Shown here one piece after another: positions 23,129-30,938 of a stretch of DNA of 64,000 nucleotides; position 1 is the first letter of the stretch; every line of letters begins with the position of its first letter. Position numbers and translations under genes: made by a program. This DNA comes from Cryobacterium levicorallinum (GTDB lineage Bacteria; Actinomycetota; Actinomycetes; Actinomycetales; Microbacteriaceae). The stretch spans positions 683 to 64,682 of the forward strand of contig NZ_SOFE01000029.1 of the NCBI RefSeq assembly GCF_004402405.1, given 5' to 3'. Below the pieces are notes generated by a model, which saw only the letters and a list, made by a program, of their open reading frames with translations, had not been told where the DNA came from and did no database searches.

Positions 23129-23931
23129 AATCGGGTGTCCTCGGGCTCCGGTGTCGTTGTTCTGGCTTGCATCGGTGACACGGGGTCCTGTTCCAGAATG
23201 GACTTGGCCTCGATCAGCCACTCGATGGAGTCGGTGATCTGGTTCACGGTGAGCTGCCTGGCTCGAGCGCCGTTCTCGGCGACGAGGGCGGCGACCGTCT
23301 CCCGTTGTACCGCTCGGCAGCGTTCCCGCCGAAGTGGTTCGCTCAGGCTGAGCCAGAGCAGGGAGCCAAATTCGGCCTGCAAGCGCAGTTCTTCGCGCAC
23401 AAGCCGGGCGGACTGGCTCAGCGCGGCCACCTCGAGACGGAACGTACCGTGGCCGCGGCGCGCGGCATCCGCTGTGAGGGCATCGGAGCGATCGAGAATG
23501 CGCTCGAGGTTGTCGATATCGGCTGCACTGGCGCGGTCGGCGGCGAGTTCGGCGGCCAGACCGGCGATCGCGGAATAGTGCACGCCGAAGTCGCGCACCT
23601 GAACCCGCGACCAGGCCAGCAGCCGTTCGTCCTGAAAATCGTTCGCGCCGCGCCCGGCGAACGTGACGAAACTGCCGCCGTCGCGGCCGCGCTTGGTGTG
23701 CACGAGCTTATTCCGACGCAGAATCTCGAGTGCTTCCCGGGCGGTGACCGTGGCGACGCCGAGCTGCCTGGCCAGCTCGGCCTCGCTCGGCAGACGCTCG
23801 CCGTCGTGCAGCACCCCGAGCACGATGGCGTCGGTGAGACGCTGCAACACCAGTTCGGCCCGGCCGGCACCGTCGAGCGGCGCGAAAATAGCCGCGCGGG
23901 TTCCCGATCCGGCACGGATGGACTGCGGCAT
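23125..23931 (-). CDS. GntR family transcriptional regulator (FadR/FCD type)
   Basis: A 268-residue regulator with an N-terminal winged HTH (RLPSEAELARQLGVATVTAREALEI, about residues 45-75) and a helical C-terminal domain of FCD type (FRLEVAALSQSARLVREEL). It faces the ABC operon across a 119-base gap that contains a near-perfect palindrome and is coupled to the Cache gene downstream. The likely role is ligand-dependent repression of the transporter and of itself; this is inferred from arrangement. Confidence 0.88.
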   Translation of the reverse strand: MPQSIRAGSGTRAAIFAPLDGAGRAELVLQRLTDAIVLGVLHDGERLPSEAELARQLGVATVTAREALEILRRNKLVHTKRGRDGGSFVTFAGRGANDFQDERLLAWSRVQVRDFGVHYSAIAGLAAELAADRASAADIDNLERILDRSDALTADAARRGHGTFRLEVAALSQSARLVREELRLQAEFGSLLWLSLSEPLRRERCRAVQRETVAALVAENGARARQLTVNQITDSIEWLIEAKSILEQDPVSPMQARTTTPEPEDTRL

Positions 23932-23946
23932 GGGCTGCTCATTTCA

Positions 23947-23961
23947 GGTTGTGACACGACC
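23947..23961. promoter_or_regulatory. Putative GntR operator in the divergent promoter
   Basis: GGTTGTG-A-CACGACC is a palindrome with six of seven arm positions paired around a central A. It lies 16 bases before the GntR start and about 90 bases before the ABC ATPase gene, well placed to control both directions. Binding is inferred, not shown. Confidence 0.5.
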
Positions 23962-24050
23962 GTAACATCACGGCGCACTTTCATGACATCTAACTCCATA
24001 TGATTACCCTGTGAGTGAGCAGGGAGATATTCAATGATCAGGGAGCAAAT

Positions 24051-25097
24051 GTGACCGGTGCGCAGCCCGCCATCCGCTTGAGCGGCCTGACCAAAAGTTT
24101 CGGCTCGGTCAATGCCGTCGACGGGGTCGATCTCAACATCGTCGAGGGGGAATTCTTCTCCATGCTCGGGCCGTCCGGGTCGGGCAAAACCACGGTGCTG
24201 CGCCTGATCGCCGGCTTCGAACAGCCCACCAGTGGAACGATCTTGCTGCTCGGCCAGGACGTCACCGACCGGGCGCCGTTCGACCGCGACGTCAACACCG
24301 TGTTTCAGGACTACGCCCTGTTTCCGCACATGAGTGTGCTCGATAACGTGGCCTACGGGCTCCGGGTGCGCGGGGTTGCCAAACGAGCCAGGCAGGAGCA
24401 AGCCCGAGCGGCCCTAGACACCGTGCGGCTCGGCGGATTCGCCGATCGCAAGCCGAGCCAGCTCTCCGGCGGACAACGCCAGCGGGTCGCCCTGGCGCGG
24501 GCAACCGTCGTGCAACCCAAGGTCTTGCTGCTGGACGAACCCCTCGGCGCCCTCGACCTCAAGCTGCGCGAGCAGATGCAGGTCGAGCTCAAGGAACTGC
24601 AGCGCAACCTCGGCATCACATTCATCTTCGTAACCCACGATCAGCAGGAAGCGCTCACCCTCAGTGACCGCATCGCGGTGTTCAACGCGGGCAGGATCGA
24701 GCAGCTCGGCACCCCGGCCGAGATCTACGAGCGCCCTTCCTCGCCCTTCGTCGCCGCTTTCGTGGGCACGTCCAATATCTTCGACGATGACATCTCGCGC
24801 GCGCTGCTCGGCCGGAACGGCACCCACTCGGTGCGTCCGGAAAAGATCAGCGTGACCACGGAGAACCTGCCCCTGAACGCCGATCGCACGGCGGCCGGTG
24901 TTCTCGCGGAGGTCATCTACGTCGGAAGCAGCACCCAGCTCATCGTCGACCTCGACGTCGGAACGCGCATCGTTGTGCTCGAGCAGAACGATGCGCACCG
25001 CGTGGCGACCAATGGACGCGGCGCCCGGGTCACCGTCGGCTGGAACGACTCCGACATCGTCACCCTCGCCGAACCTGCCCTCTCTTCCCGCCCCTGA
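24051..25097 (+). CDS. Spermidine/putrescine-type ABC transporter ATP-binding protein
   Basis: A 348-residue importer ATPase like PotA. Walker A is GPSGSGKTT, the Q-loop is in [12 protein letters not shown], the signature is [14 protein letters not shown], and Walker B is [12 protein letters not shown], followed by a switch His in [13 protein letters not shown]. The C-terminal ~110 residues form a TOBE domain ([11 protein letters not shown]). GTG 24051 has AGGGAG at ideal distance, so I prefer it over GTG 24015. It is first in an operon with binding protein and two permeases. Confidence 0.93.
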   Translation: MTGAQPAIRLSGLTKSFGSVNAVDGVDLNIVEGEFFSMLGPSGSGKTTVLRLIAGFEQPTSGTILLLGQDVTDRAPFDRDVNTVFQDYALFPHMSVLDNVAYGLRVRGVAKRARQEQARAALDTVRLGGFADRKPSQLSGGQRQRVALARATVVQPKVLLLDEPLGALDLKLREQMQVELKELQRNLGITFIFVTHDQQEALTLSDRIAVFNAGRIEQLGTPAEIYERPSSPFVAAFVGTSNIFDDDISRALLGRNGTHSVRPEKISVTTENLPLNADRTAAGVLAEVIYVGSSTQLIVDLDVGTRIVVLEQNDAHRVATNGRGARVTVGWNDSDIVTLAEPALSSRP

Positions 25098-25120
25098 CCG
25101 ATTCACGAATGGAGAACGTC

Positions 25121-26314
25121 ATGAAACGCACCCCCGCACGCCGAACATCGCTCGCCCTCACCGGCGTCGCGATCCTGTCCACCGCCCTGCTCCTCACCGC
25201 CTGCGGTACCAGCCAGGGCGGCGGCACGACCGAACCGACCGAGGCTCAGACCGAACTCGGCGAGCTGGAGGGCAGCGTCTCCCTGCTGGCCTGGCCCGGC
25301 TACGTCGAGGACGGTAGCAACGATCCGGAGATCGACTGGGTCAGCGCCTTCGAAGACGAGACCGGCTGCACCGTCACCAGCAAAACCTACGGCACCTCCG
25401 ACGAAGCGTTCAGCCTCATGAAGACCGGCGATTATGACGTCGTCGCCGCCTCCGGTGACGCCTCGCTGCGGCTCGTCGCGGCGGGTGACGTGGCCCCGGT
25501 CAACACCGACCTCATCCCCAACTATGAGGGCATCTTCGACTTTCTGAAGATGCAGTCCTGGAACAGTGTCGACGGCGTTTCCTACGGCATCCCGCACGGC
25601 TACGGCGCCAACCTGCTGATGTACAACACGGAGGTCGTCATCCCGGCGCCGACGTCCTGGGACGTCGTATTCGACAAGTCGTCCGCCTACAAGGGAGCGG
25701 TGACCGCCTACGATTCGCCGATTTCCATAGCGGATGCCGCCGTCTACCTCATGACGCACCAGCCGGAACTGGGAATTGAGAACCCGTACGCGCTGGACGA
25801 GACGCAGCTGGCGGCATCCGTTCAACTATTCAAGGATCAGCGCGTGAACATCGGCGAATACTGGTCGGACTACCTCAAGGAGGTGCAGGCCTTTGAGACC
25901 GGCGACACCGTCGTCGGAACCACCTGGCAGGTGATCCGCAACTCGCTCGCCGAGGGCACCCCGGCCGAGGTCGTGCTGCCCGACGAGGGGGCGACAGGCT
26001 GGTCGGACACCTGGATGATCGCCGCCAACGCCCAGAGCCCCAACTGTGCCTATGCCTGGCTCGACTACATCGCGAGCCCGGAGGCCAACGCGCAGGCCAC
26101 CGAGTACTTCGGTGAGGCACCCTCCAACGCCGGTGCGTGCGACTTCACGGTCAACCCCGATCACTGCAAGAGCTACCACGCGGGCGATGCCGAGTACGCG
26201 GCGCAGATCTGGTACTGGTCAACGCCGATCGCCGAATGCCTCGATGGGCGCACCGACGTGGAATGCACCGACTACTCCGACTGGACCACGGCCTGGCAGG
26301 AGATCAAGGGCTAA
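25121..26314 (+). CDS. Polyamine-type ABC transporter substrate-binding lipoprotein
   Basis: A 397-residue PotD/PotF-like binding protein. The signal peptide ends in the lipobox LLLTAC, so it is anchored to the outside of the membrane. The mature part has SLLAWPGYVEDG, VTSKTYGTSDEAFSLM and WDVVFD, typical of spermidine/putrescine-binding proteins. GGAG six bases before ATG 25121 fixes the start; the ATG at 25109 overlaps that site. Cargo is probably a polyamine or related amine. Confidence 0.92.
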   Translation: MKRTPARRTSLALTGVAILSTALLLTACGTSQGGGTTEPTEAQTELGELEGSVSLLAWPGYVEDGSNDPEIDWVSAFEDETGCTVTSKTYGTSDEAFSLMKTGDYDVVAASGDASLRLVAAGDVAPVNTDLIPNYEGIFDFLKMQSWNSVDGVSYGIPHGYGANLLMYNTEVVIPAPTSWDVVFDKSSAYKGAVTAYDSPISIADAAVYLMTHQPELGIENPYALDETQLAASVQLFKDQRVNIGEYWSDYLKEVQAFETGDTVVGTTWQVIRNSLAEGTPAEVVLPDEGATGWSDTWMIAANAQSPNCAYAWLDYIASPEANAQATEYFGEAPSNAGACDFTVNPDHCKSYHAGDAEYAAQIWYWSTPIAECLDGRTDVECTDYSDWTTAWQEIKG

Positions 26315-26335
26315 CGGCCCGAATCGAGGTAGATC

Positions 26336-27259
26336 ATGACGGTTGACGCTCCCGCGCCTCCCCGCCGGGCGGTGGTGCCCCAGCAGCGGGGCACCATTGC
26401 CCGGCGGGGCTCGGTCTTTCTCAGTCGGCATCCGCGCCTGCGGCTGTCTCTGCTGCTGAGCGCACCCCTGTTCTGGCTCGGGCTGGTCTACATCGCGGCC
26501 CTAGCCGCGCTGTTGATCACCGCTCTGTGGACGGTCGACTCGTTCACCGGGCAGATCTCGCAGACCTGGACGCTCGACAACATCGTGGCGGTGCTGACCG
26601 GCTCGCTCTACCAAACCGTGACGCTGCGCACGGTGGGGGTGGCCTTGCTGGTGACGATCATCGACATTGTGATTGCCCTGCCGATCGCGTTCTACATGGC
26701 CAAGGTGGCCAGCCCCCGGGCTCAGCGCATCCTCGTGATCGCCATTCTGATGCCGCTCTGGGCGAGTTACCTCGTGAAGGCCTACGCTTGGCGCTCTGTT
26801 CTATCGCAGGGCGGCATCTTCGAATGGCTCGTGTCTCCGTTCGGCGGGCACAGCCCCGGTTACGGGCTGCCGGCGACGATCATCACCTTGTCATACCTCT
26901 GGCTGCCGTACGTGATTCTGCCGATATATGCGGGACTGGAGCGGGTACCGGATTCGCTGCTCGAGGCATCCGCCGATCTCGGCGGGGGTACCTGGTCGAC
27001 GCTGCGCCTGGTGGTGCTGCCGATGATCTGGCCGGCTATCATCGCCGGGTCGATCTTCAGCTTCTCGCTATCGCTCGGTGACTACATCACCGTGAATATC
27101 GTCGGCGGGGCCAACCAGATGCTCGGCAACCTCGTCTATACCAATGTGGGCGCGGCGAACAACCTGCCGCTCGCTGCGGCGATCGCGCTCATTCCCATTC
27201 TGATTATCTTTGCCTACCTGGCCGCTGTGCGGCGCACGGGTGCGCTCAACAACCTGTAG
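26336..27259 (+). CDS. ABC transporter permease (PotB type)
   Basis: A 307-residue permease with about six membrane helices and the EAA loop LLEASADLGGGTWSTLRLVVLPM, which contacts the ATPase. A Gly/Arg-rich cytoplasmic N-terminus of about 35 residues precedes the first helix. GAGG stands before ATG 26336. It lies 21 bases after the binding-protein gene and 9 before the second permease, so all are one transcript. Confidence 0.93.
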   Translation: MTVDAPAPPRRAVVPQQRGTIARRGSVFLSRHPRLRLSLLLSAPLFWLGLVYIAALAALLITALWTVDSFTGQISQTWTLDNIVAVLTGSLYQTVTLRTVGVALLVTIIDIVIALPIAFYMAKVASPRAQRILVIAILMPLWASYLVKAYAWRSVLSQGGIFEWLVSPFGGHSPGYGLPATIITLSYLWLPYVILPIYAGLERVPDSLLEASADLGGGTWSTLRLVVLPMIWPAIIAGSIFSFSLSLGDYITVNIVGGANQMLGNLVYTNVGAANNLPLAAAIALIPILIIFAYLAAVRRTGALNNL

Positions 27260-27268
27260 GAGCCTGTC

Positions 27269-28069
27269 ATGCGTCTGAGTCGACCGGCCCGCGGACTGCT
27301 CGCGGGCATCACCGCCGTGGTACTGGCCCTGATCTACCTGCCGCTGCTCGTGGTGTTCGTGAACTCGTTCAGCATTAGCAAGAATCTCACTTGGCCGCCG
27401 CCGGGCTTCACCCTGGAATGGTGGGCGAAGGCCTTTCAGAGCGAGGGTGCCCTGGACGCGGTCGTGACCAGCCTGCAGGTGGCGCTCGCCTCGACGGCGA
27501 TCGCCCTCGTGCTCGGCACGCTCATCTCGATCGGACTGCAACGCTTCGAATTCTTCGGCCGAGATGCCATCAGCCTGCTGGTCATCCTGCCTATCGCACT
27601 GCCCGGAATCGTTACCGGAATCGCCCTGAACAACGCCTTTCGCACCGGGTTGGGCGTGCAGCTGTCGATTTTGACGCTCATCATCGCCCACGCCACCTTC
27701 TGCATCGTGACCGTGTTCAACAACGTCATCGCCCGGCTGCGCCGCCTCGGCACCAGCCTCGAAGACGCATCCTCAGACCTCGGCGCCGGCATCTGGACCA
27801 CATTTCGGCTGGTCACCTTTCCACAATTGCGCTCGGCGCTGTTTGCCGGGGGACTGCTCGCCTTCGCGCTGAGCTTTGACGAGATCATCGTGACGACGTT
27901 CACGGCCGGGTCGAGTGTGAAGACGCTGCCGCTGTGGATTCTGGACAACCTATTCCGGCCCAACCAGGCCCCGGTCGTCAACGTCATCGCCGTGGTGCTC
28001 GTGCTGATCTCGATCATTCCCATCTACTTCGCGCAGCGGATCGCCGGCGCCGAGAAGGTCGTGCGCTAG
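27269..28069 (+). CDS. ABC transporter permease (PotC type)
   Basis: A 266-residue permease with six predicted helices. The first contains IYLPLLVVFVNSF, typical of PotC, and the EAA loop is LEDASSDLGAGIWTTFRLVTFP. It is the last gene of the polyamine-type operon. An inverted repeat 22 bases downstream may end the transcript. Confidence 0.93.
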   Translation: MRLSRPARGLLAGITAVVLALIYLPLLVVFVNSFSISKNLTWPPPGFTLEWWAKAFQSEGALDAVVTSLQVALASTAIALVLGTLISIGLQRFEFFGRDAISLLVILPIALPGIVTGIALNNAFRTGLGVQLSILTLIIAHATFCIVTVFNNVIARLRRLGTSLEDASSDLGAGIWTTFRLVTFPQLRSALFAGGLLAFALSFDEIIVTTFTAGSSVKTLPLWILDNLFRPNQAPVVNVIAVVLVLISIIPIYFAQRIAGAEKVVR

Positions 28070-28090
28070 CCGTTTCGCCCCCTCCCCCGC

Positions 28091-28183
28091 GCATAACTCC
28101 TGCAGAACGTGAGAACGGATGCCGCCCGCCCGCGTGAATGCACGGCGGCGGCCTCAGCCGGCAGGGAATTGCCGGAGTTATGC
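28091..28183. repeat. Inverted repeat after the polyamine-type operon
   Basis: GCATAACTCC (28091-28100) and GGAGTTATGC (28174-28183) form a perfect 10-base inverted repeat 73 bases apart. Each arm is next to a TGCAG/GCAGGAG segment that extends the similarity. The inside is G+C rich and can fold further. It could be a terminator-like structure or a copy of a dispersed intergenic palindrome. Confidence 0.55.
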
Positions 28184-28243
28184 AGGAGAGGGCTCGTCAC
28201 CGGGAGGTAGAGCCGCAGGCCGGGTTCGGGTTAGGGTTTTTCG

Positions 28244-29458
28244 GTGGGTAGACAGGACGGCAGTGGGCGGCAGGTGTCGGCGCGGGACGTCGACGACCGT
28301 TCTGCGACCGTGCTGCACGTCGACCTCGACGCGTTTTTCGTCTCGGTCGAGTTGCTGTCGCACCCCGAATTCGTCAACCTACCCGTGATCGTCGGCCATC
28401 GCGGCGGCCGGTCGGTCGTCACTGCGGCCAACTACATCGCCCGCAAATACGGCGTGAACTCGGCTATGCCGATGGCGCTCGCGCTGCGGCAATGCCCGAA
28501 TGCAATCGTGCTCGAGCCGCACATAGGGCTCTATCGGGACTTTTCCAGCCGGGTCATGAGCATTTTCGATGACGTGACCCCGCTGGTGGAACGGCTCGGC
28601 ATCGACGAGGCCTTCCTCGACGTGGCCGGCGCGACCAACCTGTTTGGCTCACCGGCCGTGATCGGCGAACTCATTCGCGCCCGGGTGTTCGCCGAGACCG
28701 GGCTGGTCTGCTCGGTGGGCGCGGCCTCTACCAAGTTCGTCGCCAAACTTGCCTCCGGCCTGGCCAAACCGAACGGACTGCTCGTCGTTCCCGCCGAGGA
28801 TACGGTCGAGTTTCTGCATCCGCTGCCCGTCGCGGCGCTGTGGGGCGTCGGGGCCGCCACTGAGCAGGCGCTGAGCAGACTCGGCCTGAAATTGATCGGC
28901 GACATCGCGCACACGCCGCTGACGGTACTGCGCAAAGCGCTGGGGGAGGTATCCGGTCAGAAACTGTTCGACCTGTCCTGGGGTCGCGACCCGCGCGCGG
29001 TGACGCTCGAGCGGGAGGAGAAGAGCGTCGGTCACGAGGTGACCTTTGAACACGATATGACGGATATCGACCGGTTGCGCAGCGAATTGCTGCGGCAGTG
29101 CGACCTCGTTGCCGTGCGGCTGCGTCGGGGTGATCTCGTGGCCCGGCGGGTCGCCCTCAAGCTGCGCTACACCGACTTCAGTACGGTGACCCGGTCGCGC
29201 ACCCTCGCCGAACCTAGCAATGTGGGCCGGCGCATCTACGAGGAAGCGGTGGCGGCGTTCGACCTGCTGGCAGCCTCCGGCATTCGGGTGCGTCTGATCG
29301 GGGTGCGTGCGGAGCAGCTCGGCACGGCGTCTGGATCGGTTGGACTCTGGGACCCGGACGAGGACTGGCGGGGCGCGGAGCTGGCCGTGGATACCGTGAC
29401 CGAGCGATTCGGAGCGGGAACCGTGCGCCCGGCTTCGCACTTCACACCTCGCCCCTGA
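28244..29458 (+). CDS. dinB: DNA polymerase IV (Y family)
   Basis: A translesion polymerase of 404 residues. HVDLDAFFVSVELL carries the first catalytic Asp, the second acidic pair is in GIDEAFLDVAGA, and the thumb and little-finger parts follow (LWGVGAATEQALSRLG, VGHEVTFEHDMTD). GTG 28244 follows a TAGGGT box by six bases, which fits a leaderless mRNA and supports this start even though about 24 residues precede the catalytic core. I see no clear clamp-binding motif at the C-terminus. Confidence 0.92.
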   Translation: MGRQDGSGRQVSARDVDDRSATVLHVDLDAFFVSVELLSHPEFVNLPVIVGHRGGRSVVTAANYIARKYGVNSAMPMALALRQCPNAIVLEPHIGLYRDFSSRVMSIFDDVTPLVERLGIDEAFLDVAGATNLFGSPAVIGELIRARVFAETGLVCSVGAASTKFVAKLASGLAKPNGLLVVPAEDTVEFLHPLPVAALWGVGAATEQALSRLGLKLIGDIAHTPLTVLRKALGEVSGQKLFDLSWGRDPRAVTLEREEKSVGHEVTFEHDMTDIDRLRSELLRQCDLVAVRLRRGDLVARRVALKLRYTDFSTVTRSRTLAEPSNVGRRIYEEAVAAFDLLAASGIRVRLIGVRAEQLGTASGSVGLWDPDEDWRGAELAVDTVTERFGAGTVRPASHFTPRP

Positions 29459-29484
29459 AGTCTCAGCCACGCTAACCTGATGGC

Positions 29485-29811
29485 ATGACCAGCCTCCCGG
29501 AAAAACTCGCAGAAACGTTCCGTTCCGCCGGTGTGAAGTCGGCGTACGGTGACCCTGTACAGATCGATGGCGTCACCCTGGTGCCCGTCGCGCTCGCCTA
29601 CTACGGCTTCGGCGGCGGTGATGCCGGTGAGGGCGGGGCCGGGTCCGGCGGGGGAGGAGGCGGCGTTTCGCTGCCGATCGGCGCGTACGTCAAGTCGGGC
29701 GGTACAGCCCGGTTCGAGCCGAACGTCATCGCCCTGCTCGCCGTCGGTGTGCCGTTCCTTATAGTCACCGGCCGCGCCTTGGCCCGGGTGATTCGAGCCC
29801 TAAAGAAGTAG
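29485..29811 (+). CDS. GerW/YtfJ family protein
   Basis: A 108-residue protein of the family named after the spore protein YtfJ. Recognisable are YGDPVQIDGVTLVPVALAYYGFGGG, then a long Gly-rich loop, and a hydrophobic C-terminal segment (IALLAVGVPFLIVTGRALA). In non-sporulating actinobacteria its role is unknown. ATG 29485 follows a TAACCT box by six bases (leaderless). It ends before a pair of strong hairpins. Confidence 0.82.
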   Translation: MTSLPEKLAETFRSAGVKSAYGDPVQIDGVTLVPVALAYYGFGGGDAGEGGAGSGGGGGGVSLPIGAYVKSGGTARFEPNVIALLAVGVPFLIVTGRALARVIRALKK

Positions 29812-29831
29812 TCGCTTTCTGCACGGGGCCC

Positions 29832-29868
29832 GGGCCCGGAAACCGGGCCCATGATAGATCATGGGCCC
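29832..29868. terminator. Overlapping alternative hairpins between convergent genes
   Basis: Two perfect stems share the strand 29845-29850. Stem 1 is GGGCCCGG (29832-29839) with CCGGGCCC (29843-29850), loop AAA. Stem 2 is GGGCCCATGAT (29845-29855) with ATCATGGGCCC (29858-29868), loop AG. They cannot form together. They lie between the GerW-like gene and a minus-strand small ORF, so bidirectional termination is the simplest reading. Confidence 0.6.
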
Positions 29869-29874
29869 ACGGAG

Positions 29875-30105
29875 CTAAGGTGGGCCCGGGCGGGTGTGGC
29901 GCAACCGCCGCGCGGCGCGCGGACGGCGCGGGCGACGCGCGAAGCGTCGCCGCGCCCAGCGCGGCACTCTTGGGCGCAGCCAGGCCGGAAAGTGCCAGGG
30001 GCCGCTCACCGGCAGACCCTGCGCAATTCGCCGCCGCCGTAGAACGAACCGGCGCATGAGCAGCAGGTACAGGCCCGCCAAAACGAGCAGAATGCCGATG
30101 CTCAT
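29875..30105 (-). CDS. Small putative membrane protein
   Basis: A 76-residue reading frame. Residues 2-16 (SIGILLVLAGLYLLL) form one membrane helix, followed by a very Arg/Pro-rich tail (RRFVLRRRR and on). GGGGATC before ATG 30105 could bind the ribosome. High G+C makes Arg/Pro-rich frames easy to get by chance, so only the N-terminal helix with its positive flank argues for a real gene. Function unknown. Confidence 0.42.
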   Translation of the reverse strand: MSIGILLVLAGLYLLLMRRFVLRRRRIAQGLPVSGPWHFPAWLRPRVPRWARRRFARRPRRPRAARRLRHTRPGPP

Positions 30106-30157
30106 GTCGTGATCCCCATGTCGTCAGTCTAAACGGGGCACTATACTTGATGATGAT

Positions 30158-30244
30158 CACGGGAGTCCGGTACACCGGGCTGAGAGGAAGCTGACCAAGC
30201 TTCGACCGTCGAACCTGATCTGGATCATGCCAGCGCAGGGAGGC
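30158..30244 (+). ncRNA. TPP riboswitch (THI element)
   Basis: The conserved core is directly visible: CTGAGA at 30180-30185, ACCGTCGAACCTGATC, then GGATCATGCCAGCGCAGGGA ending near 30241. These are the pyrimidine- and pyrophosphate-sensing helices of thiamine-pyrophosphate riboswitches. A TATACT box at 30142-30147 is a plausible -10. It precedes the YkoEDC-type transporter and should switch it off when TPP is plentiful. Confidence 0.95.
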
Positions 30245-30291
30245 TTCTCAATCCCGTGCCCTGTATTCACCTACGGAAAGGGCACGAAACA

Positions 30292-30930
30292 GTGCACGCT
30301 ACAACGAGTTCACTCAAGCAATCCGCTCCGGCGGGAGCCACGAAGCGCAACTTTCGCTGGCGCGTCGTCGACATCGTCGTCGCCAGCGTCATCGGCGTCG
30401 CGAGCGGTGTCATCTTCCTCGTCTGGAATCAGGCGAGCAACCCCCTGAGCGGTCTGCTTTCGCCGCTGCTGCCGGGCCTGTCGGCTCTCCTGGGCGGAGG
30501 CTGGCTGTTCGCTGGCGTACTCGGTGGTCTCATCATTCGCAAACCCGGGGCCGCGCTCTACACGGAGCTCCTAGCCGCCGTCGTTTCCACGCTGATCGGC
30601 AACCAATGGGGACCACTGACTCTGGTGTCAGGCCTGGTGCAGGGACTTGGCGCCGAGCTTGTCTTCGCTCTGTTCCTCTACACGAACTATCGTCTGTACG
30701 TCGTGTTGTTGGCGGGCGCTGGGGCCGGACTTGCCATGGCCATCAACGACCTGGTGCTGTGGTATCCCGGTTCAGCGAGCGCATTCGCGACGATTTATAT
30801 CGTGAGCGCGATTATTTCGGGCGTCGTTATCGCCGGGCTCCTGTCCTGGTTCGCTGCGCGCGGCCTGGCTCGCACGGGCGCGCTCAACCGCTTCGCGGCG
30901 GGTCGCATCGCCGGTCGAACCGCGATCTAG
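30292..30930 (+). CDS. ykoE: ECF transporter substrate-binding component, YkoE family
   Basis: A 212-residue S-component with about six membrane helices (VVDIVVASVIGVASGVIFLVW, LLAGAGAGLAMAINDLVLWY). YkoE proteins bind thiamine or its pyrimidine part HMP. The gene lies 48 bases after a TPP riboswitch and before the matching ATPase and T-component, which fits that cargo. I chose GTG 30292 because GGAAAGGG lies upstream; a GTG at 30256 in the same frame is too close to the riboswitch. Confidence 0.9.
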   Translation: MHATTSSLKQSAPAGATKRNFRWRVVDIVVASVIGVASGVIFLVWNQASNPLSGLLSPLLPGLSALLGGGWLFAGVLGGLIIRKPGAALYTELLAAVVSTLIGNQWGPLTLVSGLVQGLGAELVFALFLYTNYRLYVVLLAGAGAGLAMAINDLVLWYPGSASAFATIYIVSAIISGVVIAGLLSWFAARGLARTGALNRFAAGRIAGRTAI

Positions 30931-30938
30931 GCGAGCGG

